Assembly: GCF_030704535.1 (NCBI RefSeq)
Contig: NC_081810.1
Coordinates: 3,081,501 to 3,145,500, forward strand
DNA: 64,000 nt
From: Vitis vinifera
Taxonomy: Eukaryota > Streptophyta > Magnoliopsida > Vitales > Vitaceae
Reading direction: 5' to 3'
Below, in pieces: positions 1 through 12,253 of the stretch. Position 1 is the first letter of the stretch. Each line of letters starts with the position of its first letter. The position numbers and the translations under genes are program-made. The notes under the pieces are model-generated. The model was not told where the DNA came from and did not search any database. It worked only from the letters and a program-made list of their open reading frames with translations.

Positions 1-446
1 GATGAGGTGCTCAAACTCCATCCTCTTGGCATGCTTAGCCACCTCCCCAAAATACTTGCCTAGGAAGATTCTCTCAAATTCCTCCCAGGTCATAACCTCA
101 ATGTCATACACCCTTTTCATTGATTCCCACCAGAAATCCGCTTTATCAACAAGCATATATGTTCAGCTGCTTCAGTACTAGGCTCTCCATTAAAAGATGG
201 AGGCTGCATCACCATGAACCTCTTCATTGCTTCCATTTGGCTCATTACTGGCCTCTCAGTGCGGCTCCTCCTATGTGAGTGGCCTGAATCCTCATGGCCT
301 TGGGTACCTCCTGATCTCCTAGAACCCTGGCCTCTCATCAATTCAACAGTTTCTCTCAACTCTCTTCTTACTTCTCGGAGTTCTTCTCTTACTGTCTCCA
401 ACTCCTCATTCCTCTCTGATCTTCCTCCTCTGGTCCTTCCCGCCAT
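1..446 (-). pseudogene. Ty3/gypsy gag fragment, N-terminal part, broken
   Basis: Read on the minus strand from an ATG at 444-446, this encodes a charged N-terminus rich in Arg and Glu, with a coiled-coil-like stretch of repeated E/R-E-L residues. A segment containing PPSFNGEP follows, typical of the start of the plant gypsy gag (retrotransposon gag) domain. The frame breaks near 120-170. In another frame the sequence continues with ADFWWE and then FLGKYFGEVAKHAKRMEFEHL, as in gag. The usual 40 or so residues between these two blocks seem to be missing, so there is both a deletion and a frameshift. The rest of the element lies outside the window. The role would have been the structural capsid protein of the retrotransposon particle. 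Confidence 0.75.
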
Positions 447-670
447 TTCAAATTTAACAATCCCTAATTCCATCACATTACCAAGGTGAGCAAAAAGAAA
501 TTTCACATGTACACACTTAGCAATTTCAACAATTATAAAAAATTTGACTTTCATACAATCACAATACATAATTCAATTAATCATCCACTCGTTAATTAAC
601 ACATACAAAAATCATAACATTGCAACACTCATAAACACCCACAAACATTGACCCCAAGGTATTATTGCAA

Positions 671-687
671 CCTTGGCTCTGATACCA
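671..687 (-). other. Primer binding site of the minus-strand gypsy element
   Basis: On the minus strand this reads TGGTATCAGAGCCAAGG. TGGTATCAGAGC is the usual plant LTR-retrotransposon primer binding site complementary to the 3' end of initiator Met-tRNA. It lies 3 nt from the LTR edge at 691, which fixes the LTR boundary and the element's orientation. Confidence 0.8.
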
Positions 688-690
688 CGC

Positions 691-2361
691 TGTCACGACC
701 CAAATTCCGGGCGACCCAAAATTTTGCCCGTGACCCTAGGTCAAAGGTTTGACCCTAAGGGTTTCTCCTATTCCACGTTGGCAGTCAACTAAAACACTCT
801 GAATTTTTTTTTTTTTTCACATATAAGTCCCACTAGGTTCTCACCAACTAACAATATTTCAAACCTTACTCAAACACATTAAGATTTAATAAACATCATT
901 GCATTCCAAAATAAAATTTCATAAAAATCCCCTTAATCAAATTAAGGTCTTATTACATTATCCATAATTCACTTATTACAAGGTCTCAATACCACAAACA
1001 CAATAAAAAAAATAAAGCACATCCCACCAAACCGCTTCAGGGGCATCCTGAAGTCCTCCCTGTCCTACTTGTGGATCCTCAGGAGTGATATCTGCATCTA
1101 AAAATATATTAAAAAGAAGGGGTGAGCATTTCCACATTGCTCAGTAGGGTGCCTAACACCCAAAGGGTTAATGGGGGATTACTATATTTTGAGAACCCAA
1201 ACGCAACAGTTCACCAATATAAATCAAGTCACACAATTTAACATATAACATTAAACTCAATTCCACAACATCCAATCATTAAATGAATGCATATAAACGT
1301 ATGACACACAATCATACAATGCACTATCGTTTTCGGGCTTTCACCAAAGGATACGCGTCCGCACCCAAATATACTCCTCATTCGGAGTCTTCCCGGGGTA
1401 AACTTTTGGGTCTTTCACCCTAGTGATCTCTCTCCCTTCTTAGTTCACCTCACACGGGTTTTCACTTTTCATCACTATTTTATTTTTTTCCATTTCATAC
1501 ACTTTTCACAATTTTTTTTTTCTTCATACAACCATGATGCAAATGAATGCCAAACTCCAAAATTCCTTAATAATTTCAACAATTTCAACAACCCAATAAA
1601 ATAAAATTTTGACATTAAAATTCCCGAAAATATACCAACGAATTTTCGGAAATTCACACATCAATATACTTGAATTTATATCACAATTTCAGAATTTTTC
1701 AATAATTCTAATAATTCCTAATATTTGAAAATAACTAATTTTTCACAATAAAATTACCGTAAATATTCCAATCAATTTTCAAAAATTCATAAATCACTAG
1801 ATTTGAAATCTTGCCCTAATTTCGGAATTTTCCTACATTTTTAACAATTTTTAACAACCTAAAATAATTATTTATCAATTACAAAGAATTCCGAAAATTA
1901 TAAAAAAATCCAGAAAAAATCTCAAATCATTCCAAAAAAATTCACACAACATCACAATTACCTACTTAACTCATAATTATCAGATTTATAATTTTTTCCA
2001 ATGAAAAATACATTAAATTTGAGTTTTAGGGTTAGTTTTCCCCTACCACAAATCTGAGAATTTGGCCGTTAAAAACGAAATCAGCCACCGTAGACTTGTT
2101 CCTCTAGTCGAATAGAGTATTTCCTCCGAATTTGGGCCGAAACGGAGATCGTTTGGTCGTCCAAATGGCCGGTCAAAGATCCGGCGAGTGCCCTAATTCA
2201 ACAGCCGCTGCTCCTTTCTTCTCCCCGCGTTCTCTCCTTTTCAAAAACTCCTCCTTTTCTTTTTTCTTTTTTTTAACAACAAAGGCTTCCTACCACCAAC
2301 CCATATCTAAGCCCAATCCATATCTAAGCTCAATCCATATCTAAGCCCAATCCATTTCATA
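691..2361 (-). repeat. LTR of the minus-strand gypsy element (left arm of palindrome)
   Basis: The arm lies directly next to the PBS and has a terminal TGTCACGACC edge (…GTGACA on the element strand), as expected for an LTR 3' end. About 1.67 kb long. The inner end carries three copies of a 17 bp unit (GGATTGRGCTTAGATAT on the minus strand) where the right arm has only one. The whole arm reappears inverted at 2385-4005. Confidence 0.7.
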
Positions 2362-2384
2362 ATGGGTTGTAAAAGAAAAAAAGA

Positions 2385-4005
2385 TATGAAATGGATTGAG
2401 CTTAGATATGGGCTGGTGGTAGGAAGCCTTTGTTGTTAAAAAAAAAAAAAAAAAAGGAAAAGGAGGAGTTTTTGAAAAGGGCAGAACGCGGGGAGAAGAA
2501 AGGAGCAGCGGCTGTGGAATTAGGGCACTCGCCGGATCTTTGACCGGCCGTTTGGACGACTAAACGATCTTCATTTCGGCCCAAATTCGGAGGAAATACT
2601 CTATTCGACTAGAGAAACAAGTCTACGGTGGTTGATTTCGTTTTTAACGGCCAAATTCTCGGATTTGTGGTAGGGGAAAACTAACCCTAAAACTCAAATT
2701 TAATGTATTTTTCATTGGAAAAAATTATAAATCTGATAATTATGAGTTAAGTAGGTAATTGTGATGTTGTGTGAATTTTTTTGGAATGATTTGAGATTTT
2801 TTTGTAATTTCCGGAATTCTTTGTAATTGATAAATAATTATTTTAGGTTGTTAAAAATTGTTAGAAATGTAGGAAAATTCCGGAATTAGGGCAAGATTTC
2901 AAATCTAGTGATTTATGAATTTTTGAAAATTGATTGGAATATTTGCGGTAATTTTATTGTGAAAAATTAGTTATTTTCAAATATTAGGAATTATTAGAAT
3001 TATTGAAAAATTCTGAAATTGTGATATAAATTCAAGTATATTGATGTGTAAATTTCCGAAAATTCGTTGGTATATTTTCGGGAATTTTAATGTGAAAATT
3101 TTATTTTATTGGGTTATTGAAAATGTTGGAATTGTTGAAATTAATGAAAAGTGAAAACCCGTGTGAGGCGAACTAAGAAGGGAGAGATCCCTAGGGTGAA
3201 AGACCTAAAAGTTTACACCGGGAAGACTCCGAATGGGGAGTATATTTGGGTGCGGACGCGTATCCTTCGGTGAAAGCCCGAGAATGATAGTGCATTGTAT
3301 GATTGTGTGTCATACGTTTATATGCATTCATTTAATGATTGGATGTTGTGGAATTGAGTTTAATGTTATATGTTAAATTGTGTGACTTGATTTATATTGG
3401 TGAACTGTTGCGTTTGGGTTCTCAAAATATAGTAATCCCCCATTAACCCTTTGGGTGTTAGGCACCCTACTGAGCAATGTGGAAATGCTCACCCCTTCTT
3501 TTTTATATATTTTTAGATGCAGATATCATTCCTGAGGATCCACAGGGAGGACTTCAGGATGCCCCTGAAGCGGTTTAGTGGGATGTACTTTATTTTTTTT
3601 ATTGTGTTTGTGGTATTGAGACCTTGTAATAACAGGGAGGACTTCAGGATGCCTCTGAAGCGGTTTAGTGGGATGTGCTTTTTTTTTTTTATTGTGTTTG
3701 TGGTATTGAGACATTGTAATAAGTGAATTATGGATAATGTAATAAGACCTTAATTTGATTAAGGGGATTTTTATGAAATTTTATTTTGGAATGCAATGAT
3801 GTTTATTAAATCTTAATGTGTTTGAGTAAGGTTTGAAATATTGTTAGTTGGTGAGAATCTAGTGGGACTTATATGTGAAAAAAAAAAAAAAATTCGGAGT
3901 GTTTTAGTTGACTGCCAACGTGGAATAGGAGAAACCCTTAGGGTCAAACCTTTGACCTGGGGTCACAGGCCAAATTTTGGGTCGCCCGGAATTTGGGCCG
4001 TGACA
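2385..4005 (+). repeat. Inverted copy of the same LTR (right arm of palindrome)
   Basis: This mirrors 691-2361 almost base for base, starting from TATGAAATGG next to a spacer of about 23 nt (2362-2384) and ending in GTGACA at 4005. It differs by scattered substitutions, poly-T length changes and a 90 bp tandem duplication at 3543-3722 that the left arm lacks. It could be a solo LTR or the end of a second element inserted head to head. No gag, PBS or other internal sequence follows 4005. Confidence 0.7.
3543..3722 (+). repeat. Two-copy 90 bp tandem duplication inside the right LTR arm
   Basis: A block starting CAGGGAGGACTTCAGGATG at 3543 starts again at 3633, with the same TTGTGTTTGTGGTATTGAGA tail. 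The left arm has one copy (about 1010-1075), so the duplication arose after the arms separated. Confidence 0.85.
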
Positions 4006-4714
4006 ACAAAGGTCCTTATTTTTTCATTGGGCTTTTAAATCTAGAGTCAATGTTTAACATTTGGAGATTTGGTTGGTGATAAAATAAGATTAGGTTTTAT
4101 TTATGCTGTTCTGACAAAGGGTTTCAAAGGTGGGGAAGTAAATTCTATTGGGGGCAATTTGAGGGTTTTGGGCTAAATTAATGGAAATGGGATTGAATGC
4201 TTTGAATTTGATGATTTTAATACCTAGAGAATTTAGATTGAGTTATCTTTTCTGACTATTACTTTATTTCTAACTTGAGGGTGTTTACAGTGCATGTTGT
4301 TTGTGGGTTTTGACTGTGGAAATATGGGTAACATCACTATTGGGGGTTTTTTTGCTTACATTTTAGTTTGTAGCTTATCTACTTCACCTTTAGTGTAGCT
4401 TTGAAGCCCTTCTGGATCCCACATTTAAATTTGCTGTTGTCCTGTGAATAGGTGATAGGTTTGGAGGCAAAAAAAAACAAAAAAAAAAATTTGCTGTTGC
4501 CATGTGAATAGGTGATAAAATTGGAGCAAACAACAGATATAGTGTAGATGTTCTGTGGTGGTAATAGAACCTCAGTATTCTAATTAATATGATTTGAGAC
4601 ATTCTATGGATAAATGTTTAAGGTGTTTTTAGTAATTTTGCTTTCTTTTCTTGGCTCACTCTCTCTTTCTCTCTGGCTCTCTGTCTCTTGACATTCTCTC
4701 TTCTTTTTGTCTAG
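4006..4714. other. Non-coding stretch upstream of the first visible TRF-like exon
   Basis: There is no open frame with a start and a phase-0 donor to feed the exon at 4715. The sequence is AT-rich and ends in a pyrimidine-rich tract (CTCTCTTTCTCTCTGG and similar) typical of a 3' splice site. It is probably the end of a large first intron, with exon 1 beyond the LTR palindrome and the window edge. Confidence 0.5.
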
Positions 4715-7700
4715 GCTGAGGGCAATGGATCCTTGTTTACTTACCCAGAGGATGAAGGCATTGGAGTGGAGTATTTACTAGCGGAACCTAAGTGTAACAA
4801 TTTGGTTGATGATGTTTTAGGTTTTGAGACATTGAATCCTCAGAAATTCTTCAGTGTTGGAGATTTTTCACACGCTGTTGAGAATGACCAAAGAAAAATT
4901 GATGGTGGTAATAGTCTATTCAAGTTGTAATTGTATGTTTAGCTAACTTCTTGTCTTTCTCTCTTCTGGTCAATAGTTACCATAATATGTACAATGCAGA
5001 AATTGTTAGGATAACTGCTGCTAGCTGTGGATCAACTTTCTTGTTGGCCAATGTTGGAAATAACATGTCTTTCCTGTGCAAGTGCTATTAAAAGTATTAG
5101 GTCTGAAAGAGAACATCTAGGGTTCTGTTGTAAGATTGGAGAGCCTATTTGAATCTCATACTGCACAATGGAAACGTAGGTTTGGTTCTTTGCTGCCAAT
5201 GTAGAGTCAATCAACATATCTGTGGATAATATGCAAATGAAACATTGCTCGGGGTCTAATTTGCTGCTGATGTAGAATCACTCACTACATTTTTGGTCTG
5301 TTTAGGTGCTACATCCTTTTCTTAGGCCTTGGGAAATGTCCATTCAGAGGAAAACACCAATGATAGTGTCACTCACTGTAAAGGTTCTCCTTTTCCATGA
5401 TATGAGTTCTGGAGAGTAGCTATTGAAATTGCCTACAGTTTTTGAAATTCTCGAGTTGAATATGGGTTTTCTGTAAGTTCTTAATTTTTAAGATATAATT
5501 TGCACATTGGTCTAATTTTTAAAAGCAAATTAAAAGGTGTTAGCGAAAGAGTGGGATTAAAAATCATTTGTACTTGAGCCAGTCAAATGATTGAAGTGCT
5601 TTTGTTGTATATGCTGCCTTAGAATGCATGTTTTTTCCCCAAGTTTTAGATTTGTCTTGGAAACTCAATTCTATTTGGCTTTCAAAATCACCATGTTTCC
5701 CTACACTTTCTTGAAAAAAATTCACTTGTAGATGTGCTTCGGTTAGTCCTGCCAGTTGGGAGCTCTTGTATCTGAAGATTAGAGACATCATTACATGTTG
5801 ATTTTTCTATTTCACTTGTCAAGGTCATAAATCAGCTTGCAGAAATGTTTAGTAGTTCATTCTGGCTTAGCCCATTAATTGGCCCACTGATATCTGGCTT
5901 AAGAAGGGTGCTGCATGTGTCATTACTATGGACTATGGGGTGGTTTTATGATACATTTTATCTGAGCTATTCATGTAAAAAATCACTTTGTATACAACAT
6001 GAGGTTATACAAGTAACATGAATGCCTTGTCTTGTTCTCTCTTAAAGATTAAAAAACTAGTTGGCTTGTGAGAATAACACACATTGATGTCTGCACATAT
6101 TGATGCATGCAAAATAGTTGTCAACATTCTTGATTGTTAGATTATAGTTTGCATGTTCACATTTATGTGCATCTATTTATGGAGATTTTTAATGTATTTA
6201 ATTTATTATAAATAGAATTTGGTCTGCCCCTGTAAAGAAAATGGAATTTGGTTTGTTCTTTGACATATGCCTACTGAATTGATGGATCTTCATGTTTCCA
6301 ACACATGGTTTCTATGATTTCTTTTTCTACCTACAACATTTGGTTCTGATGTTCTAAAGCTTCCTAGAAGCTGAAACTTTTGTAGGGGCAATAGTACCTA
6401 GTTTGTAGAGTGTTATTGAGATAGTCTTAGTGAGGCAAACAAATGCAAAATGGTTTGCTTGTTCTTCAGTTTTGACATTTGGAGCTTCTTACAGAAGTCA
6501 GGGCTATTTTAATGGTTCAATGCTAACACATTCCTTTGTAAACTATGTTTTAACTAGTAATTCAACAGAGAAACACAATGGATGTCTTGTTCTGTTGATT
6601 TGAAGATTGGGGGTGTTACTAGCACTTGATGAGAGTTGGTGTTTTTTGTTGAGCAATTTGGGTATCTCTTTTTTGTTTATAGTTGGTTTAGCTTTTTCTA
6701 TTTGTTTAGTTATTTGCTTTTCTAATAATGCTTTCATATGTGATTTGTAACTCAGATGCACAGGATTCTAATTTCACTCGAGAAGAAGAGCATGCAAGCC
6801 TAGAAGTATGATCATATTCTATATTTGGCTGTTCTTTGGTTTTTCAGCATATCTTTATGAGGATATGTCTAGATGTTATCTTTTTCTTCCATAATTAGAT
6901 CTGTTTGCTATATATATTAGTATGTATTATTGCCAAAAGCTCTTGTTGGTAGTGGTTGCATTGTGTCATATTATCCCACTACTTTTTACGCCTTTAGTTC
7001 CACTTGTTCTGCTCTTGAACTATTCTTTTTGTGCACAATTATGGAAGAATTCTGTATATTTCTCACTGATAATTTGATAGAATACAGGCTGTAGAAGAAA
7101 AAGGAAATGAACAAATCCCATAAAATCAGGAAACTAACTATCCTGAGATTATGCACACTAAATCCTGTACACATATCCAGACTGATCATTCAATTATTTT
7201 TCAAATCTATCATCTTTCCCATACTCCCCTGCAAGCTGGTTTGAATAGTCAATCATTCTTAGCTTGCTTGTAAAATCATCAAATAACTGTCTAGGAAGCC
7301 CTTTGGTGGTGCATCAGCCAGCTCTCAGTTAGTAGAGACATGATATGCATATTACTTCTTTTTCCTGTTTCTCCTTGATAAAAGTGTCAATGTACCTCAC
7401 CATGCTTGGTGCGACCATGTTGTACTGAAATATGAGCAATATTGATAGCAGCTTTATTGTCACAATATAATTTCCTAGGAGTCACAAGAAAATTTCAATT
7501 CCTAAAGTAGCATCTTCAACCATAGCAACTCACAGATACCTTGTACAACAGCTCTGAATTAAGTCTCTGCACTACACTTTACAACAAATGAATGTTTTTT
7601 ACTCCTTCAAGGTACTAAGTTACCTCCGACAAATGTACAATACCCAGAAGTAGATCTCATTTGATTTACTAAACCAGCCCAATTTGCATCATAAAATGCA

Positions 7701-10700
7701 TCAACATGCACTCGTTCTCCTTTCTCAAAGAGTGCGGAAAAGCGCTTACTGTGACTCTCATCCACCCATCTGTTCCACCAGAATTTAGTGTACATACCAT
7801 TTCTAAATCTGAATAGCTGTCCCAATCTTAAAATCATCCCATACTCTTCTAATGATCTTCCTTAAGTTCACTCCAAAAGACACTCACCTCTAGGGTGCTC
7901 CATCCCTCATCCATTTCCTTATATTTGGCTTGAATGAACTTTCTCCATGTACTGTCATTGTCATTGGCAAACCTTAATAACCATTTACCTAGTAAGGTCG
8001 GTTTAAAACCTTCAACCTCCTGATCCCTAAACCATCATACTTCTTATCCTTACAAACAATTACCCATCTCACTAGATGCATTTTCCTTCCTTCTAGGTGA
8101 TCAGACCTTTGGAAATCTTTTTGAATTTTTTCTGATCTAATCCTTACCCCTGTGGGGGCACGAAGTAAAATTTTGAGCTATCCCTTTGAAGCTCAAAAAA
8201 TGAGAAGATTTTTCGTTAAAAAGTGCCGAGTAGGAAGTCTTATTAACTGCATCAAAAAAAAAAAATTCTCTAGTGGCCCTTAGAAGCATAAAAAATTGGA
8301 GAGAATTAATTTTCTTAACTTTCAAATTTAGTAAAATGCTAATGTACACCATATGCTCTCCCTGCACAAAATTTAACGTCTGAAGATGCATTTAGATTTT
8401 ATTTCTAGGAATGAATGTTTTCTGAAATGTGTGTATCTATTAAATTGAATTGGTTTGTCATCTTCTTGCTTACTGCTGGATTCAGACTGCCCATGTTTGG
8501 TAAAGCTATGCCCCTCAAACATGTTTTTTTGCTTCATTTAATAATGTTCTGCTTCAGGCAACAGTTTTTATCTGTGAGGAAATGTATAGATAAATTAGTT
8601 AGTTAAAAAGTGTTTAGTGCTATCATGAGGAGGCTCTTCATTTGTAGTTTCTTGATGGAATGCTGGAAGGAACTGAAGGAGTTCTTCAAGGGATGAATAA
8701 AGTACCATGTTCTTGTGAAGATTTTCTTTTGGGTAAATCCTTCTGTGATATACATTCTTATTATTATTATTATTATTTTTATGTCGATTGCTGCTTTATT
8801 TTGGCATCCTAATTTTTTTCCTTCTCTCTCTCTCTCTCTGTTGTCTTTTTTGGATTTTCTTTTCTACATTTTTTTGTAGATACCAAACTTGCTGATCCAG
8901 TTCCAAATTTGGAGCATGGTCCATGTGGAGGCTCCTCTTTTGGAAACTTGGGTTTGGAGAGCCCCTCTTCAAGTTTCAATGGAAGAGATTCTGGTGTTAA
9001 ATATACTTATAATCAGAATTCTTCTTTGCATGACAACATGACAATTCATGGATTACATGAGGACTTTAAGAACATATTTGGAGGAGGAACATCAATTAAG
9101 GACAAGCAGTGGCTAAAACTCCATATTTCATTTGGTTTGCAGAACCTTGTAGAGTTGGACAACGGTTTGAACCTCTTGAAACAGGGTGTAACTTTCAATG
9201 AGAATGAAGCCAAATCAAACTTCTCATCTAGGAATGAGTTCTGCAGCAGTGCATTCATCTCCTTCTCAAGTGTGGTCAATGATAAAACAGTGTCAGGACG
9301 CCAACAAGTGAAAAATGATTCTTTGCAGACATTATCTTCTGATGATAACAGAGTTGGATTTTGTATTCTAGATTCAGGAGAAAAAGATTTGCTTGTTACA
9401 CAAAAAAGATTGCGTAAGCCCACTCGGAGGTACATTGAAGAACCTTCAGAGCAGAAAGGAAAATATCATAGTAGAAAATGTGGAATTTCTTATAAAAGGT
9501 CGAGGGATAAATTTCCACATGTTGGATCTCATGAGCAGCATCGCCAAGCTGGATTTGGAGCATCATCATTGGATTGTCAACAGGAATTCTTTGAAGGAGC
9601 CTGTATCCAAGTACCATTTGGTCTTCCTGTACAGGAAGGGTGCTCAAAGAGAAATACATCAATTTTGGTAAGCATGTTCTTGTTGAATGGATTGCACGAA
9701 AGTTTGTTATATGTTTTACCTTTTCACAGGTGTTTTAAAGCCTGAATTTGGCTGTTGATTCAGCTGAGAAGATGGGTTGTTCCAACTTGGTTGAGAACAT
9801 GGGTTGTTCTTCTTCTTGAGAGTTTCGTTGTGGTATAAAAGTTTCATTTCCATGGGATGGACTAAGGTGGTTCTTTTCTCAAAGATGACACTTTTCTTCC
9901 ACATCTTATTCCTTCAGCAGCCAGATAGGTCTTCCCAATATTCTCAAATCAATGTTGACATCACATTATTCTCCTTGCTCAATATTGTATATGGTTTATA
10001 GATGTATCCATTCTCATTTCCCTAGAGCTATTTTAATTGTTATTCACACATATATGCATGTTTGGCTAAATACATGTGATTCTTGAGTAAAATTTCTTGA
10101 CATAAAATTTCATAGATGTCATTTTTGTGCAGGGGTGCCAGGAATCCGAGGATTGCAAGGACAGTGGAAGCTTGGTTCCAAATGAAATTTCTGAAATGGA
10201 GCCTTTTCCAGCTGAATCTCAAGATGATATGTCTGAAGACGATTGTATCACGATTATAAATACTCAAAAAGGTAGAAGTCGTAGAAAACACCATATGTTG
10301 TGGACACTTTCTGAGGTGATGAAGTTGATTGAAGGTGTTTCTCAGTATGGTGTTGGAAGGTGGACTGAAATAAAGCGGCTACTTTTTTCATCATCTACTC
10401 ATCGCACATCTGTAGATCTTAAGGTATTGGCACTTTTCAGTTTTTGTATGATAAATTCGATATTTGTTATTCTTCAAGATCTGATATTTGGTATCCAACC
10501 TGGGATTTCAGGACAAATGGCGTAATCTTCTAAGAGCTAGCTGCACAAGGTTGCATAATAAGAGAGAGGTTGGACTAAAACTGGTATCTTTTTGTTGTTT
10601 CATAATTTTTTTCTTTTTTTGTTGCCCTTTTAAACTATATAATAGACATTATTATAATGAAATCGTAACTTAGGCTGATCAAATTATTGGTTTATTCTAT

Positions 10701-11368
10701 TTGGACTGATCTTTGGTGTATTCTAAATCTCATGGATGCTACATGATTCTTTCAATTGTCAAAATCTTGGTATTCCTAGGTATCTGAGGTTGTCTAGATA
10801 CAAGAAATGTCATATGCATGCAATAGGTAGAAAGATGCACCAGACTGATGATGGCAAAGCGGAAACTTGTCACTTCCATATTTTGTAAAATTTCAAACTA
10901 TAAGTTAGTCATGTTCCATAATGATTCCTTCAATTACATCACAATAATGTAATGATTTTTGGCGGCTTGCAGATGCCTATTTATATTGTATACTAATTTT
11001 CTTTGTTTCTTGTTGACCACTCTTGCCTTTGCTCTGAAGAAGGGTGAGCATTGATCTGTTCTCTAACTTTTGCAGTGTGTTGCCCAGGAGAGAGGGCTAT
11101 ACTTTCTCATACTTTAATTCTTGGAAATTGCATTTTTATCATAAAAGCTGAGATCTCTTTGACAACATGGTTGATGCAGGTCGAGCAAGGACGCAAGCAT
11201 GCATCCCACCAAATTCCGCAGTCTGTTCTGGGCCGTGTGAGAGAGCTGGCCCTCATTTATCCATACCCAAGAGGACGCAAGTCCAAGGATACGTGTACCC
11301 CTGTTGTGTCTCCCATCCCTTCCTCCACGGGTAAACTGGTTCCCATGTCGACTGCTGTAAAAGGGTAA
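4715..11368 (+). CDS. TRF-like telobox Myb protein gene (5' partial, 7 exons visible)
   Basis: Predicted exons are 4715-4907, 6756-6805, 8648-8732, 8880-9667, 10133-10423, 10512-10568 and 11180-11368. All have AG/GT borders and matching phases, and together make 1653 nt (550 codons plus TAA). Early exons encode an acidic region (FTYPEDEGIGVEYLLAEPK). The large exon is Ser/Asn-rich and ends with a basic patch (KRLRKPTRRYIEEP). The C-terminal part holds one Myb/SANT domain with W-x(n)-GVGRWTEIKR and the telobox motif VDLKDKWRN, whose codons are split by the 10424-10511 intron (VDLK | DKWRN). A conserved tail (QSVLGRVRELALIYPYP) follows. Single-Myb telobox proteins of the plant TRF-like family bind TTTAGGG repeats or related promoter motifs in the nucleus; this member's target is inferred only. 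The start codon is not visible. Exon 1 must end in phase 0 and presumably lies upstream. Confidence 0.85.
7210..7755 (-). mobile_element. Copia RNase H / 3' end relic in intron of the TRF-like gene
   Basis: On the minus strand a decayed frame carries VDAFYDANWAGL and RSTSGYCTFVGGNLV, characteristic of the Ty1/copia RNase H domain. Downstream come CDNKAAINIAH and a KHGEVH block in interrupted frames. Multiple stops show it is dead. It lies inside the 6806-8647 intron, antisense to the gene. Confidence 0.7.
7755..8110 (-). mobile_element. LINE-type reverse transcriptase C-terminal relic
   Basis: Minus-strand frames, broken by stops, contain KMHLVRWVIVCKDKKYDGLG and FRNGMYTKFWWNRWVDES. These resemble the zf-RVT region that follows the reverse transcriptase of plant LINEs and related non-LTR elements. 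It abuts the copia relic at about 7755, so two unrelated fragments are fused or nested here. Confidence 0.6.
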
Positions 11369-12253
11369 TATAGTCTTATAGAGCAAAAAAGTTACTTTGA
11401 AATGTGAACTGAACCACTTACAGACTCGAAATGTTTTACTCGGAAAAACGAACAGTTGAAAATGAAGGTTCACCCCCATCAAATACCGATCAGTTTTCTT
11501 CTCTACTTGGCATGTACAGGCATGGTGGTTTTATGTCTAAATCCTTTTAGAGTGGGATGGATGGCTGAACGTGTTGCTTGTACAAGCATCTTCAATCTTT
11601 GAATCCAATTGCTTGTAACTGGTTGTTGACACTTTTGATTGACATGTCGTTCTCCTGCAGATACGTAAAAACAAAACCACTGCTAAATGGGACCAACTTC
11701 ATATGGACTAAAAAAACAAAGATGACAGATGTCATTTTTTTACGCGCTTTCCCATATACCTCTCATGTTTGTTATTATTTGGGTATGATATGGGTTGCTT
11801 GACTACTTCATGCGCGCACGCGTTGTTTCTGATCGCATGTACACGGTGCTCCAGTGATTAGGGGGTGAGCCGTGCGCCCACTTTGCTACAATTACATTCT
11901 AAGGTCCCCTGGGTGCGTTAGCGGTTAGCCAAACAAGGGCGTCATGGCGGCGTGGGTCATCATCACTCTAAAAATGACCACTTTTAGGGTCAACCATGTT
12001 TAGTTAATGTTTTAGTTAAGAGCAATGGATTGGAACCAAGATACTGAGTCTTTTCTGGAGACTTTCTAGCATGTGGATCAATCTAGTTTCTGAGTCTCAG
12101 GGCACCATTTATTGAAATCTCGAAATCATAATTAAACCCCAAAAAAGGGTTGAAAATTGGCCGCAACATATATAATGCCCACCAGTTGCGTCACAATCAA
12201 AACGACGCCGCCCAACAATTGATGAAAGGATTTAAAATAAAAAAGGGGGAAAC
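11369..12253. other. Intergenic region between convergent genes
   Basis: It separates the 3' ends of the TRF-like gene (+) and the kinase-like gene (-). No open frame looks genuine. A GC-richer patch at about 11810-11960 (GCGCGCACGCG, GGTCCCCTGGGTGCG) stands out from the AT-rich surroundings, but I cannot assign it. Confidence 0.5.

Noticed and set aside
2132-2584. Two similar open frames of 60-70 codons facing each other
   Set aside because: They are mirror copies in the LTR arms; no coding features.
4733-4930. Stand-alone small protein gene
   Set aside because: It is an internal exon of the TRF-like gene; splice sites and phases join it to downstream exons.
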